From Lottia gigantea (lineage: Eukaryota > Mollusca > Gastropoda > Lottiidae): a stretch of 64,000 bases of DNA. Position numbers and translations under genes: made by a program. Positions within the stretch are counted from its first letter, which is position 1, and the number at the start of each line of letters is the position of its first letter. Below the pieces are notes generated by a model that had not been told where the DNA came from, made no database searches, and saw only the letters and a list, made by a program, of their open reading frames with translations. This document shows positions 26,064 to 38,767 of this stretch, one piece after another. The stretch spans positions 244,934 to 308,933 of the forward strand of contig NW_008708898.1 of NCBI RefSeq assembly GCF_000327385.1, in the 5' to 3' direction.

Positions 26064-28503
26064 GATGTGAGACAAGAAAACTGTTTACTTATAATATATT
26101 TTCTAAATCAAAACAATAGAGGCAATGTTATGTATTACATGAGACGTTGACTACTTTCGAAAATATAGTCTAATACCGGATTCTAGTATTGCATGACCAA
26201 TATTGTCCTCATTCGTTAGTGTGAATAGAATGAGTTTTTACTGGCCTCAGTAGAAATGAATGAATGTTTTATTAACCTGAATGTTTTCATTGAATCTTCG
26301 CAACTAGATATTTACTCTGATACTTATAGTTTCTCCAAAAGCATCAGTTAAAAAACTGTTACTATGCAGGAAACTACTACTATGGCATACGCCATCGTAA
26401 GAATTTTTAATGAAGGGACATGTCTCTGTTGGTAGTGGCTTACATTACTGGACACTAGTAAATCCGACAACAATCTGGATCATGCTTGTTTGATGTTCAA
26501 CTGTTTAATACCACAACAAGATTTGAATATTATTGAGAGTGAGTGTCTGTGAGCAATGTCCTAACCCTCTTTATACAAAATGTCAAAAACTTTTTAAATC
26601 AGTCATAGATTTATACAGAGTCAAATAAATCATTTAGTCTTCTTGAAAGTAAATTGTGTATGAAGACTATTTGGAACTTGAATTTAACCGCACCAGCTGT
26701 TGTGACTGGTATGTAACCCATTATATATATATATATGGGTTTAATTGAATATAACTATATTCAAATTGTATATAGCTTGTTCATATTTTCGATAGTTTCC
26801 AAAACTACACGGAATACTTAATTGGTGATATCTCATCCTGAGACACAGAAATCTTCAATTCTAAAATCCCTAGCATGATAAGTCTGATATTCGAATGATA
26901 AGATTCCCTTTCAGTATCTGATAGGACTTAATTTCAGCATCAGTATACTTTATCCAGAAGGAAATCTATAAAGAAGTCTGAAATACTCATTTAAAGAAAA
27001 TTTTCACTCTAAATGATACGATGACTGTGTGTCACTTTAAGTTATGTATTTCGTGGTTTGCTGGTTCCCCATGAATTGAAATTACCTATAATTGTTATGA
27101 TATATGTGATTAATGTTGATATAATTTGATATTATTTATTATAAATATTACTATAACATTTTGTCGACTTTTAAAATATCCAGTATCTATAGTGGTATAT
27201 GCGGACGCTCTTTTGTAGGTACTCAAGGACTATTGAATCGCCCTTTTTGTGGGAATCAGAATACATTTACATATGTTTAATTTTCTGTCTGAATCAATAG
27301 TTAAAATTGAGAAATGTGGTCAAGGTTTTGTTTCTGTTTGGCATTTATTTGAGATATTGAAAAAGGCGTACAATATATTTACATATCTGTACATCTTAAT
27401 TACATTTTGAACAGGTTCAACAAAAGAAAGAAGAACTGGATATATTGCAAGTATTCGTACAAATTTACACATGGGAGATGACTTGTTCATGATCAATAGA
27501 CATTGACACGCCGATTATATTTCAAACTTTATGACTAAATAAAATTATCGAGGAAAGGGAAGAAACAGTTTCGGTTCTTTACTAATGCATTGACATGTAT
27601 TTAGATATATATGAATATATTACACAAGCCGGAAGCCGGTATCAATAAGAGTCAAAGCATTCAAGCGCTCACTTTATAATTTAGAATGACTCATACCTTA
27701 AATAAATCCGTAGGTGTATCTCTTTCTAAACGATTACTACATAAAACACATAGCAGTTAGAAATATTACTAATATTGGGGTTTCAAGTAGTGCTGCAAAA
27801 CACGAGAGTATGTTTTGGATTCACAATGCAATTGAAAACAACATGTTCGACTTGATCGTTTTGTGATTACGAAATTAAAAGAATCTCGGAACTCTAAACC
27901 AGAGTGATCTTTCACGGATAACCGTCTCGTAATATTTGCTATGAAGTATTAGAATTGTTACCGAAGTTTATATCATGATCTAATCTCGATGTTAAACCGC
28001 TTCTCTACATTGAAGAAGAACTGGACGCCCGATTTTCATTTGGAAAGTGATACGAATTTATTTATGTTCTAGTGTCTTGCGTGAAGCGACAGTTAAATAC
28101 TGTATCAACCTCCTTCAAATGTACCAACGTAACATGAAACAATGACAACGTAACATGACAACATCATTAGGTTAAATCATGGTTAATCGTGTTTAAACTT
28201 TCATAATATTAACATGATTCATAGTTGTATTATATTACTATTTATTTATATAGTACAAGTTTATCAGTGGGCGGAGTTTCTTATGCTATGATCGATAAGG
28301 TGACACAACAACTACCTGCACGCCGCCGGCCATTAACGTATCGAGCGACATTTACGTACCTGGAGGAAGGGAGGCAATTCAAGATGAAATCTGGTGCAGT
28401 CTAACAAGTAAACACAAGGAAACATTTAGATTTAAGAGGTCAAATAATTATCTTTTAGCTTGACTATCCATATTCTCTAATGTGAAATGGGTTGAAATTC
28501 AAG
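26064..28503. other. 3' flank of the SAM adaptor and 5' flank of the THEMIS-like gene
   Basis: Contains possible polyadenylation signals (AAATAAATC near 26625; TAAATAAAATT near 27536) and a TA microsatellite near 26724. There is one GC-richer patch at 28318-28380 (CACGCCGCCGGCC), the best candidate for the promoter or first untranslated part of the downstream gene. I see no other gene. Confidence 0.5.
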
Positions 28504-31462
28504 ATGGCTACCTCGGCCAGGTATTCATCAAAACCGGACCATTTAGACGAAATGGAGTTACGTGATTTTGTGAGGAAATACGATCTTCCTAAAACAGTTT
28601 CGATTGCTAAAGGATCTTACATCAATGGAGATATTCGTGTAGCTCAAGGGGATATTTTATTAATTCGATCGGATTTCCCTAAGTGTATTTCATTGAGTGT
28701 TCACGATGCAATTTCTAAAAATGACATAGTTGTGTCTTGCGACTGCCAGGTCAAGTTTCGTGTTCTTCCACCGAGAGACACAAATTCGGAAAGCGAGAGA
28801 CAATCAGCCATGTACCCAACTATATATGATCTTTTACGGGATTGTCCAACATATTTTCAAGCCACTGCCGATTTCGACCAGCCATACCTTCCTGGTGTTT
28901 CAATCAAATCTGGGGATACATTTCGGTTTGGCAGGATAATTCCATCTGGCGATCATGAACATGTTCGTTTAGAATGTATTGATGAAGGCGACAAAATTGT
29001 TCGTCTGCCAGGTAATTGTCGCGGGTATTTTCAATCGTTAGCAGACGAAACAACATATACTTTGAGGGAACTAGTAAGTATGGCCAAAGTTTCTCGTAGG
29101 TTAAAGATCAGCTCTGAAAATACTAAACTACAGTTAGTTAATAATGAAAACATCGAGGCTTCAAGGGGTGAAAAACCTAAAGGTTCGACACCTTATTCGG
29201 ATACGGAAGTAAAATCATCGGGAAGACCGTCATTGACCGGGCTACCATTGACATTTAAAGGAGTAATGAGGCTTAACATTTCAGAGACGACGCTAGAGGT
29301 GTCACCTTGGAATGATTTAGACGTTCGATGGTACATTCCCAACGATTCAAAGATATCTGTTCGGTTGTATGCTCCGGATGATTACGAGGTTCCGGTTCTG
29401 GCTCAACAGAAACATCCGTCTATGCAATTAAGTGAATTTGTTATTCGCTATGACCAGTTTCCGATAGAAGCTACCCTAATGAATTGTAACGATATTCCAC
29501 GCGACTTTATTTGTTATTTGAGGAACGTGTCAGATGTTATAGTACACAAAGTGACCACATTACCCTGTTTAATTGTCAAAAGTTCAAAGAAAGAGTACTT
29601 TATCGTGACCCCAAACGTTCACGTTACCTTTGCCGACTACCCGAGATCGTATCGATTTGTGTTCGAGCTTGCGGAATGCGCAATCGGTTCCCAAGTTAGA
29701 GTTATGGAAGACGTAGCCGGAGACTTCCCTGCACCCTATTCTTTACGTTATGGCGATGTTATTAAAATCACATCCAATAAACCAATGGCTATGAAAAAGA
29801 AAAAAGGATCCGTCCCGGAGTATAAAGTCTTAAGCTGTGAGCGTCTAAACGATCATGGTGTCTTTTCTAAACTTACACTGCCAATAGATCTGGAGGTACA
29901 AATGTTCGAACTTGCCGATATGAGTGCTCAAAAACTTTACAAACTACCTGATATCCTTTCTAAGAAACAGGGACGTGCCCCTGGTTTAGTTTCTGTAATG
30001 GAGGAAGACAAAATGAATCGTCTCCCTTTACCACCTGTGGTGGAAATGGTGCAAGTGTTTCAAGACGAAGTGGTTCTCGTGTCTCCACTGCGAAGAACAG
30101 AGGAGGGCAATATTGAACCGTTGGTCAAAAACTGTCTGGCTATACCGACTCGACACTCATTGTTTGTGTCATACAATAAAACTCTAGACTTGCCAAAAGA
30201 TTACTTTGTGTTACCGAGATCAAAACATCGCAAAAACATCCTCGTGGAACAAATATCTGTACGGAAATTCAAAGAACTTCAGAGGAGGCACATTCAATCG
30301 GCGTCGTATGAAGATATAGATTTTGGAAGTACAGATTCTCCTATCCCCGGAATGACACCATCTTCTTCATTAGAGTAAGCTATTTTTGAAATTATGTGTA
30401 TATACGCATAATAGTGTTCAGTACATTAAATGCTTATCCTTTAGGAATACAATACATTTATAAATTATGGAAAATGGAAGTTGTGTTTACAATGGAAACT
30501 TTATAACCAAATTCACATTCTGAACATTTTATTTTATGACACAATGAACATTATCTTGTTTTGATCTAGAAAAAAGAACCAAACGGAAGCAAGGAAAAAC
30601 CAGTTTCTGGTTGAGATATTGTTGTTGCTTGAATATGTACTCATTGATATATTCTATATTTGTAGGCCGATGAATGAAAGAAGGACCAAACGAATTAACC
30701 GATCACTCAGAAGGATCAGTAGATTATTACCTAACCCATTCAATAGAAAATCTCGAGTGGAAAATGAGGTACCTCCAACAATATCTACTGGTGACGTCAG
30801 GGCAGAAGATAATGTTTATACAGGGCCACCTAGTGACGATTCACAGTATTATGGTATGTATAGGCACCGACACTGTGATATCTGATTACCTATAACTAGT
30901 TGATACCTTTATAATCTAAAATGTTCCGATCATCTGGTTGGCCAATCACTGAAAACAGCATTTCTTTTCAGTTTTGTTCTGTTTATTTTCAATCTGGTCA
31001 CCATTCACAACTCATTTAGTGATATTCCATTGTCGATATTCTCCGGTCTACTCATTCTATGTATATGTTAGCTGTGGAGGCTATTATTATTTTTCGCAAG
31101 GAGATCCAATTTTCCAATTTGGTTGGATTTTTAACGAAATCAAGACCAGATTCTGAACATTGAACAGTACCGTCTCAAAATTACAAGTTGCTGCTTTTGA
31201 GACGATATTTTTAATTGGTCAAAATAACATGAACAATAATGCATCGAAGGTTAATGAGTCGAAAGTCATTTGATACGCGGTAAAATTTCGAAGATGATAT
31301 TCCTATGTATATTGATTGTCTTTCTTTATTTCAGACGATGAAAATCTATATGAATATGTAGATGTAAATGCTCATAGACATAGTCGACCCATATCTACAA
31401 CCAAGACAACTAAACCTTCCAAACCAATGTCTCCCAAGATATCACAGAAGAAACCTAAATGA
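28504..31462 (+). CDS. THEMIS-like protein with two CABIT domains
   Basis: Exons 28504-30374, 30666-30853 and 31335-31462 (phases 2 and 1) give 728 aa. CABIT 1 spans about residues 15-205 (LRDFVRKYDLPKTVSI, KGSYINGDIRVAQGDILLI, VRLPGNCRGYF, then YTLRELV); the Leu-Pro...Gly-x-Phe run is the hallmark of this fold. CABIT 2 spans about 250-590 (FKGVMRLNISETTLEV, SLRYGDVIKI, KLTLPIDLEVQMFEL). Nearly everything lies in one exon. The tail is basic (RRTKRINRSLRRISRLL, about 629-645, a possible nuclear signal or membrane-binding stretch), then acidic-tyrosine (DNVYTGPP; QYYDDENLYEYVDV). THEMIS (about 640 aa) has the same two-CABIT plan and acts with Grb2 and SHP phosphatases in T-cell receptor signalling; GAREM has one CABIT plus a SAM. 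The PPRPPK motif of THEMIS is not seen here. The ATG at 28504 is the first in frame. Confidence 0.88.
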
Positions 31463-34243
31463 CTAAAGACATCTGTGAATGTGAAATGAAAAACCAATGT
31501 TATCCGTGTGGACACTCAAAAGAAGGATGCCGAATTGACGAACCCAATAGAAGAGTGACATAAAGTGATACGAACTTCCATTTAATATGCTGAATAGATT
31601 TATTTGTCCTGTTATCTGGAAGGAAATGGGTCAATGAATGAACTAGTAGTCTTGAATGCATTTATGATCACTTTACATCGCTTTGCTTCTTTTTGTTATT
31701 AGTTGGTTATCTATGTTGCATCTCGTATTCGTCCATATTCGATCATAGAATCCCATCGATAAAGCAAACACCAACCTCTCCATCCTGTAACCCTTACTGA
31801 AATGCCATCAACAGACTACCGATCATAACCAGTGAATGAATTATCTAGAGAGTGCTGTGTTGATATATCCCTCTTTTATTCTTGACCAATATAATGTATA
31901 TATACATACATTTTACAATATTGCTTTAAAAAAAAGAAAATATCTGAATAACTATCCAATGATATATATTTATATATTTTTTAAATCTGCTGTAAAGTTG
32001 ACTTGCTATAAAGTTACTTGTTAAAACTGTTTAATCGCTGGCATCTTGTCTTTAAGCCCACGAAACTTTGAACTTTGAATTTTGGTCGCTAAATTGCCCA
32101 AACAACATCGCTGTTGACGCTTATTTGAAGCATAGGGTAGCTTTTTCAGGACGACTGAGAATTTTTTTCATATAGCCAACTAAATCTTGTCACAACTTAT
32201 ACTGATAACTTAAATCTCCACACACTATAAGAACCACGTGAGAATACAAAGAAAGAATGTGAAAAGCTGATAAAGAAAAATTAGTTTGATTTATTTGTTT
32301 TCTGTATTTTCATTCTTTTAAAGGGGGTGTCAACCTAAATATTAAAATACTACAAACCTCCTTAGCTATGTCTCCCACAAAAAGGCTTTGTATTTTTGAA
32401 TTATTTGTTTATCTTGTAAAGTTGTATTAAGTAATTTCATATTAAATTGACGTATTCTAATGCTGAAATCCATAGCGTCTACGTATGATAACACCTTAAA
32501 CTGAAAAATGCCGATGATGCTGATAAATGTGGTGCTCTACTTGAGACCTTATATAATGTATAAGGTTTAAACGACATATATGATAGAAATCCCATGTCAT
32601 TTTTCCAACTCTATTATGTGTCATCGGTTCCAAATCCCTCTATCGGTATTTATGTAAGTTCTTACTTGAAACAACAACTGGGAGTGACAAATAACTTATC
32701 ATTAGTTCACATCGGAACTTTTTTTGCGTTGCCGTGTTGGTCTGAAAACCAAATTAAGGTAAAGACAAAACCTTGAAATAAAACTGACAACCAATGAATT
32801 GATTAATGTTATCAAGAAAAATTACGTTAATCCACACCACTTAATACAATTCTCGTAAGATAACTAACATTCTTGACACAGTTTTTAAAAAATGAAGATC
32901 GTCCAGCTGAATAATTTCAATTTAATTACTAATAACAGCATGGATGGAAACGATGTAAAAACGTCTGTGTTGCAGCATTTTAAGTTTAAGTTAATTGTCG
33001 AAACCCATTTTCGTTTGAATACATTTACAATATGTAAATATGTCTCAACGAAATGGCGTTTCTAGGAAACATTAGGTGAGCAGGGATCGAAAAATTTTTC
33101 AGGGGGGGCACAAGCAATTTCTTTCTTTCACTGTGCAGAATGATACAAAATTTTAAAGCCAGGCCAGCCTCTTTTCTGGGGGGCGGGCAGGGGGGGAGGG
33201 TGGCCTTCCAGCAGAAAGGGAACACACCACGACTGTGTCGTTAAACATGTGTAGACTTTGTGTACAGTAAACAAACCCCTGCTGCATAGTGCATGCCTGA
33301 ATTTTCCATAAAAGTTTGAAGGATTCTATGTGGTATTTATTAGTTCATCTTTTGGACAACTGTCATATTATAATTGCTTAGGAAAAGTTATTGGACAGGA
33401 TTATATCTCAAATACAAGTAAAAGTAATTATTATTTTTATTCAAGTCAGATAACTGCCAACCCACTCTCTACATGTAGTAATGATGTACCCCATACAGTC
33501 GACTATTTTACTGGTAAGTCCAGATAAAAAAAAATAAAAACTAAGATGACCCCGAAGCGAAGTCAGCTAGCGATTTTGAGCCAAAACTAGTTGTCTGTGT
33601 TTGAAACCAAATACAAATCAAGGTTGATTCAAGTCTTTGCAATTAATAACGATGTTTTATCGGACACACATTTATGTCTCAGAAACAATCATCATGGAGG
33701 GCATATCAGCGGTCTGTTTCTCTAGAATATTTTCTGGCCATGAACTCTACTTATCATCAGCTCCATTCGTACATCTAGTAGTCTGAAGCTTCATCGAAAT
33801 GTTTTCCATTGAAGCGTCTGGATTGGTGACCAAAATATTAACAGCTTGTGGTGGAGGCTTTACGCTTATAATATTCCTGTCTTATATACAAAACTTATTT
33901 ATATCAAAAGATTTAAACATGAACAGCTAGAAATCCTAAGATTTGTCGCGCTGTTACTTGGCCTTTACCCTGTAAGTAAAATTGATCAAATAAAACCTGA
34001 AACAGTTGTTAGTGTACCATTTTATCAGATTGAAATCATCTCATTGGCTTTTTTCCAGCCAGTCGTCTAGAGGGTGATGTAACAAAAGATATAAATCTTA
34101 TATGTAATTATGGTAGTTGTAGAGATTTAAACATGACTTTCACATTCTGTCTTATTAAATAAATATTGATTACAAATTTAGTTACATTGTATATTAACAA
34201 TTCAAATTACCGTATTTAAAATCGGAAGTTTATGTAAGGGATA
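31463..34243. other. Intergenic region after the THEMIS-like gene
   Basis: The first part is probably 3' UTR. The rest is AT-rich with a G-run block (33098-33205, GGGGGGGCAC and GGGCGGGCAGGGGGGGAGGG words). No gene is supported, and nothing protein-like was recognised. Confidence 0.5.
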
Positions 34244-34277
34244 AAGACCGAAAACTGTACTTTCTGTCAACAGAAGA

Positions 34278-34328
34278 NNNNNNNNNNNNNNNNNNNNNNN
34301 NNNNNNNNNNNNNNNNNNNNNNNNNNNN
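34278..34328. other. Assembly gap (51 N)
   Basis: Short gap between the putative left end of the Crypton-like element and its coding region. It may remove a few dozen bases of the element's 5' part. Confidence 0.95.
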
Positions 34329-34378
34329 ATAGATGATTATAATTTAGAAACGGATACTGTTCTTAGTGATGCTCTGAA

Positions 34379-35707
34379 TTGGAGGAAAATTATGTAAAAG
34401 AAGCCATACAGTTACCAAACTTTGATTTGAAGTACTCTGATATAAGCGATGTTGAAACACCAAATTTGCCAGAAAATGCCAAGACTTCACTGAGGTTTTC
34501 CAAGCCCCTGGACGATTCTGATCTAAAGAATTTGGTTAAAAGTGGTCTTAGTATTAAAACTGAAAATAAAACTAGATGGGCAGTTAATTTGTTTAGTATG
34601 TGGAAGAACACAGAAACAATAATAACTCTGAAGAAAAAGGTTTATTTAATCTTTCCTATCAAGAATTGAATGAGGCACTTTCCTTTTTTATAGCTGAAGT
34701 GCGTAAGGAATCCGGTGATAATTATAAACCAAATACTTTGTATGAGATTTTTATATTAATACAGCACTACCTTCGTCAGAATGGACGTTTAATAGCCTTT
34801 ATGGATGATCAAGAATATCAGGGTTTAAGAAGTGTTCAGTAAAATGAAGGAGTTGTCGAGACTTGGACTGGGTATTAATACCAAGAAGTCAGAAGTTATT
34901 ACAGTAGAACAAGAAGAGATTTTATGGAGTAAAGGCTTGTTAGGTGAAAGTAACCCACAGCAGTTATTGGATACTCTTCTTTTCTTGTTTGGATTACATT
35001 TTGCACTGCGAGCTGCTCAAGAACACAGGAATCTAAGGTTTGGTATGAACACTCAATTGTCTGTTAAGTATGACTTAGAAGGTAAAAAATATCTGCAGTA
35101 CATAGAAGATGTTTCAAAGACAAACCAAGGTGGTTTAGATTACAGGAAAGTCAGTCCTAAAATGACAAGAGCTTATGAAAATTCTAACCCATTAAGATGT
35201 CCAGTTAGATTATATGAAAAGTATATAGCTCTGCGTCCAAAAAACGGTACAGTAGATGCATTTTATCTGCGTCCCAAGAAGATGCCATGCTCTGATGTTT
35301 GGTACTGTGATTCTCCTGTAGGAATTCATACCATACAGTCCACGGTTAAACGTTTATGTCAGTCGGCTGGTATAATTGGAAACTTTAGTAATCATTCCCT
35401 TCGTGCCACAGCTGCAACTCGTTTATATCAAGCTGGAGTGGACGAGCAATTGATCACTGAAAAGACTGGACACCGATCTAATGCTGTACGAGCATATAAA
35501 AGAACAAGTGATGCCCAGCAAGCCTCTGTGAGTTCAGTATTGCATAGTGGTTCCAAAAAACATCAATTGGAAGAATTGGTGGATACAAGCCCAACTAAAT
35601 TTAAGCAAGATCGTTGCGTTAATGAGGAAACCAGTGACAAAGAACATAAGGAACTCAGAGAGTTCAAACTTTCAATGCCAGGAATGAATTTGTCCATGAA
35701 ATTTTGA
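34379..35707 (+). pseudogene. Tyrosine recombinase of the Crypton-like element, interrupted reading frame
   Basis: The catalytic half is one open frame from 34832 to 35707 (291 codons) and shows the tyrosine-recombinase residues in order. They are an Arg in GLHFALRAAQEHRNLR (residue 60 of this frame), His-x-x-Arg in NHSLRATAATRLYQ (188 and 191), His in EKTGHRSNAV (214) and the nucleophile Tyr in RAYKR (222). The style matches the DUF3504-type recombinase domains of Cryptons and of host proteins derived from them (ZMYM, QRICH1, KIAA1958). The upstream core-binding half (about 34379-34842) is spread over two frames, with about two breaks, so the element is probably inactive. All catalytic residues are nevertheless kept, so decay looks recent. 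A domesticated host gene is less likely because of the frame breaks. Confidence 0.75.
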
Positions 35708-36692
35708 TTCATTTGACTGTAGTATTGCTTCAAAAATTGCAATAATATGTTTGTTCTAGTTATCTGAAAATCTGTTCTTTTTTAAGTTTAATAATGTACT
35801 ATTTTTTCCAAAAACCGTACATTCTTAGGTCAAAGAAAGTACAGTTTTTGGAAGTTGTGAGTAGGTGTTCACAAAAACAGTACATTCTTTGAAATAATGG
35901 CCTAAAACAACAAAGGACTACTGTCTAAGTATGTTTTAATTAACATTATTCTTTTTTTAGATGATCAGTGTAACCTCCCTCCTGTCTATTGTTATTCCAA
36001 GATCTTATATCTTAAATGAATTTGTTGCTTCAAGGTTAGTGTTTTCTTAGTAGAATATACCACATGGGATTCGTGGAAACAATTTGATCAATTGGAAGAT
36101 CATTTGAGTTTTGATACATTGAAACAATGAAGCTGTGATCATTTAAATTAATCGTTAATAGAATTGGAAACAGCTGAGCTGTCAAGCACTCCATGCAAAA
36201 TATTGGGACCGTGATCCACGAAAACTATGATGTGGTTCTTCAGAAATACATTCTTTTATCTTAGGGTCGTGTTTCATGTAAAAATGATATCCTTTCGAAG
36301 GTTTGTAATGTATAGATAAAAACATAGTCCAGTGCTGTGCATGGGTTAATTTTATGTTAATGTTAATTATTTCAGCTTCCTGGCTATAGCCATTCATAGA
36401 TTCTATAAATTAATCATGTTATATTACGAAGGTGAAGACAACTTTTTAAATGAAATGAAGAATGAGAAAATACAGTTAAACAGGCCGCCCTTTGCTAGGT
36501 GTTGTTTTATGTGCCCTAAAATTAACGTCACTAGGTATTGTACATTAATTGATTTATTATTATGTTTTGGAGAATTTCGTGTTGTACCCAACCTATGACC
36601 AAGTCGATGAACAGTTGCAACATTGATTTCAGTAGTATACTACCTTTACTCCCGATGTTTGATTGACGGAAATGTTTTGCTTGTACTCATTT

Positions 36693-36995
36693 TTATACGC
36701 CAACATCTCTCTATGTTGACGTATATTGTCGGCACCCCTGTCCGTCCGTCAACATTTGCTTGTAAACGCTCTAAAAACTAGATTTTTTGATGGAATCAAA
36801 TGAAATCCGGCATGTGTATACATATTCATAAAACGAAGATCAAGTTCGAATTTGAGCTGTTTTCGACCGTTAGAAGCAGAGTTATTTCCCTTGCCCCAAA
36901 ATCTTGAATATGCTATTTCTGTCTTAGTTTTCAACCGATTTTCATGAAACTTAAAATGGATGTTTTGACCATCCGGATGCCGTGATGGGCGTATA
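36693..36995. repeat. TATACGCCCACAT-family element, short copy
   Basis: It opens with an inverted repeat (TATACGCCAACAT ... ATGTTGACGTATA) and closes with GATGGGCGTATA. The interior has the family words GTAAACGCTCTA and TTATTTCCCTTGCC. Confidence 0.75.
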
Positions 36996-37825
36996 TGGCT
37001 GTGGTCCACTATCTTTATTCTCTTTATTCTGTCCTACAAACATTTTATAGGTATGCTTAGGATTCATGGATATTAGCAATTGAGTGTTCCACTTGTATGT
37101 TTCGGGAGAAATTTGGCAAAGATTCATTGGTTGATTCTACAAGGAGCTTTAATCAGACCCATCTTATTATACGTTGCTGCTAATCTGTGGACTGAAGGTT
37201 TATATATTAAAGGATATGTAAGTAATATTTTGCGAAAGATTGACAGCTTGACCTGAAGTCAAGATCTATGGTATGTTTCCTTATTGTTCCTATACAAATA
37301 CGTACAAGCAATACTAATTCGTTAACCAAAAATCACGTCTAAAGCATGACAAAATTAGGAACAATGATTGCATAGTGGTGGATTTCTCAAACTCAACTGC
37401 TCTTGGAACAGTAATCTCATGCATTTGGTTGAAATAGTTGGAATGTAATCTGTTATTTCCAGATATCCAAGGATACGTCAGCAGTGTACGTGATGTGTTT
37501 AAATGCTTTATCATCATTGGTTGGTATCTATGGTTTAATGTTGATATATAGATCTTCAACATTTAAAACATTTACACATTAAACCTAAATTCTTGTGTTT
37601 TGAACTAACAATGGTGTTTATGAACCTACAGTCTATCATATTTAGTATTTTAGCCTCATTTAACCGTCCAGAATGTGATGGGGTTCTTTCTTCTCGAATT
37701 AAAGGCAATGGTAGGTTTCTATCAGTTACTAATCCGCAATTTCAAGAACAATAAAGATAACACAATACAGAAAACTTTAAAATCAGCCAAATTTGAAGTC
37801 AAATGTTTAAAGGGTATTACCAATA

Positions 37826-38248
37826 GATAGCTTGCCCGACAAGGTAATATACGCCCACTGGCAGCTTTGATTTTAAATAAAAATATTTGGCACTACAGTA
37901 ACAATTACCAGTATGACATATTCAACCTTCAGTCTTTCACTTCTTTTGAACTTTTTTGGTGCGATACTGTATATGATCAAGTTTCGTCAAAATCTGTCAA
38001 CAATTGGGCCCTGTAGTGTTAATGAGCTAAAAATTGAACGTGTTTTCAAGAACAATGGCAATAACTCATACTACATATTTTTTCGATTTTCTGAATAGGG
38101 CTCATCCGTGGGTGATAACAAACACTCACTCACAGTCAAAATCTGTCGAGAATTGTGCCTTCTAGAGTGTTTACGAGCAATTGTTGACGAACTAACGAAC
38201 GGGCATGGGGGACGCAATATACGCTCCACATTTGATGGGGGCGTATGA
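37826..38248. repeat. TATACGCCCACAT-family element
   Basis: It starts GATAGCTTGCCCGACAAGG-TAATATACGCCCAC and ends ATGGGGGCGTATGAAAAT. Interior words are TTCGTCAAAATCTGTCAA, AAAAATTGAACGTGTTTTCA and GGGTGATAACAAACACTCAC. Confidence 0.85.
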
Positions 38249-38767
38249 AAATAATTAACTAAATACATAAGTATTATTAAATATATTTATTATCAGGCAA
38301 GTCAAATGTCACTGGCTTTGATGGTAAAACAGACAGGTTAGTTAAGATTTGCTCAAATGACTCTTGATAGTTCATGTGTTTTCTCTTCTGTTTTTTGCAG
38401 CAGTCCACCATCTATTGTTGATTACGGAATCATTTGTATTTTCCTGGATAGCTCGATATTACTATCTCAAATCTCATTGGGTGAAAGTTACAATGTACAA
38501 ACCACAAGTGTACCATCTCATCTCATCTCAAGTAGAACTGGTAACTTCCAATGGTATTGTATAGGGTGGGGAATGGAAAGATTGTGTTAAAAACTGGTAT
38601 ATGACAAGAGTGTTGATGTTGGTTGGTTGGTTGATCAGATCACATCTCCGTGTGAAAAGATATAGTTCTCTTCAGGCGAAACAAACAATTTATTATTGGG
38701 TTTATTGGAGAAATGATGTAAAAGGATGTGCACGTAGTTGTCTCAATCAGGCAGTAGGCCTTTAGTT

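Larger units (their letters stand above)
34244..35906 (+). mobile_element. Crypton-like DNA transposon (tyrosine recombinase)
   Basis: A recombinase-coding region lies between short related end motifs. At the left, GACCGAAAACTGTACTTTCTG starts near 34249 (core AAAACTGTACTTTCT). At the right, CAAAAACCGTACATTCTT is near 35810, an inverted copy AGAAAGTACAGTTTTTGG near 35838, and another direct copy CAAAAACAGTACATTCTT near 35874. The coding region has no introns, no reverse transcriptase and no other transposon gene. Cryptons move by a tyrosine recombinase and usually lack long inverted termini. Boundaries are approximate because a 51-N gap sits just inside the left end. Confidence 0.6.

Noticed and set aside
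17197-31462. SAM adaptor and THEMIS-like gene as a split GAREM gene
   Set aside because: GAREM has CABIT first and SAM last, whereas here SAM lies upstream, and each gene has its own start and stop. The order argues against simple fission, although rearrangement cannot be excluded.
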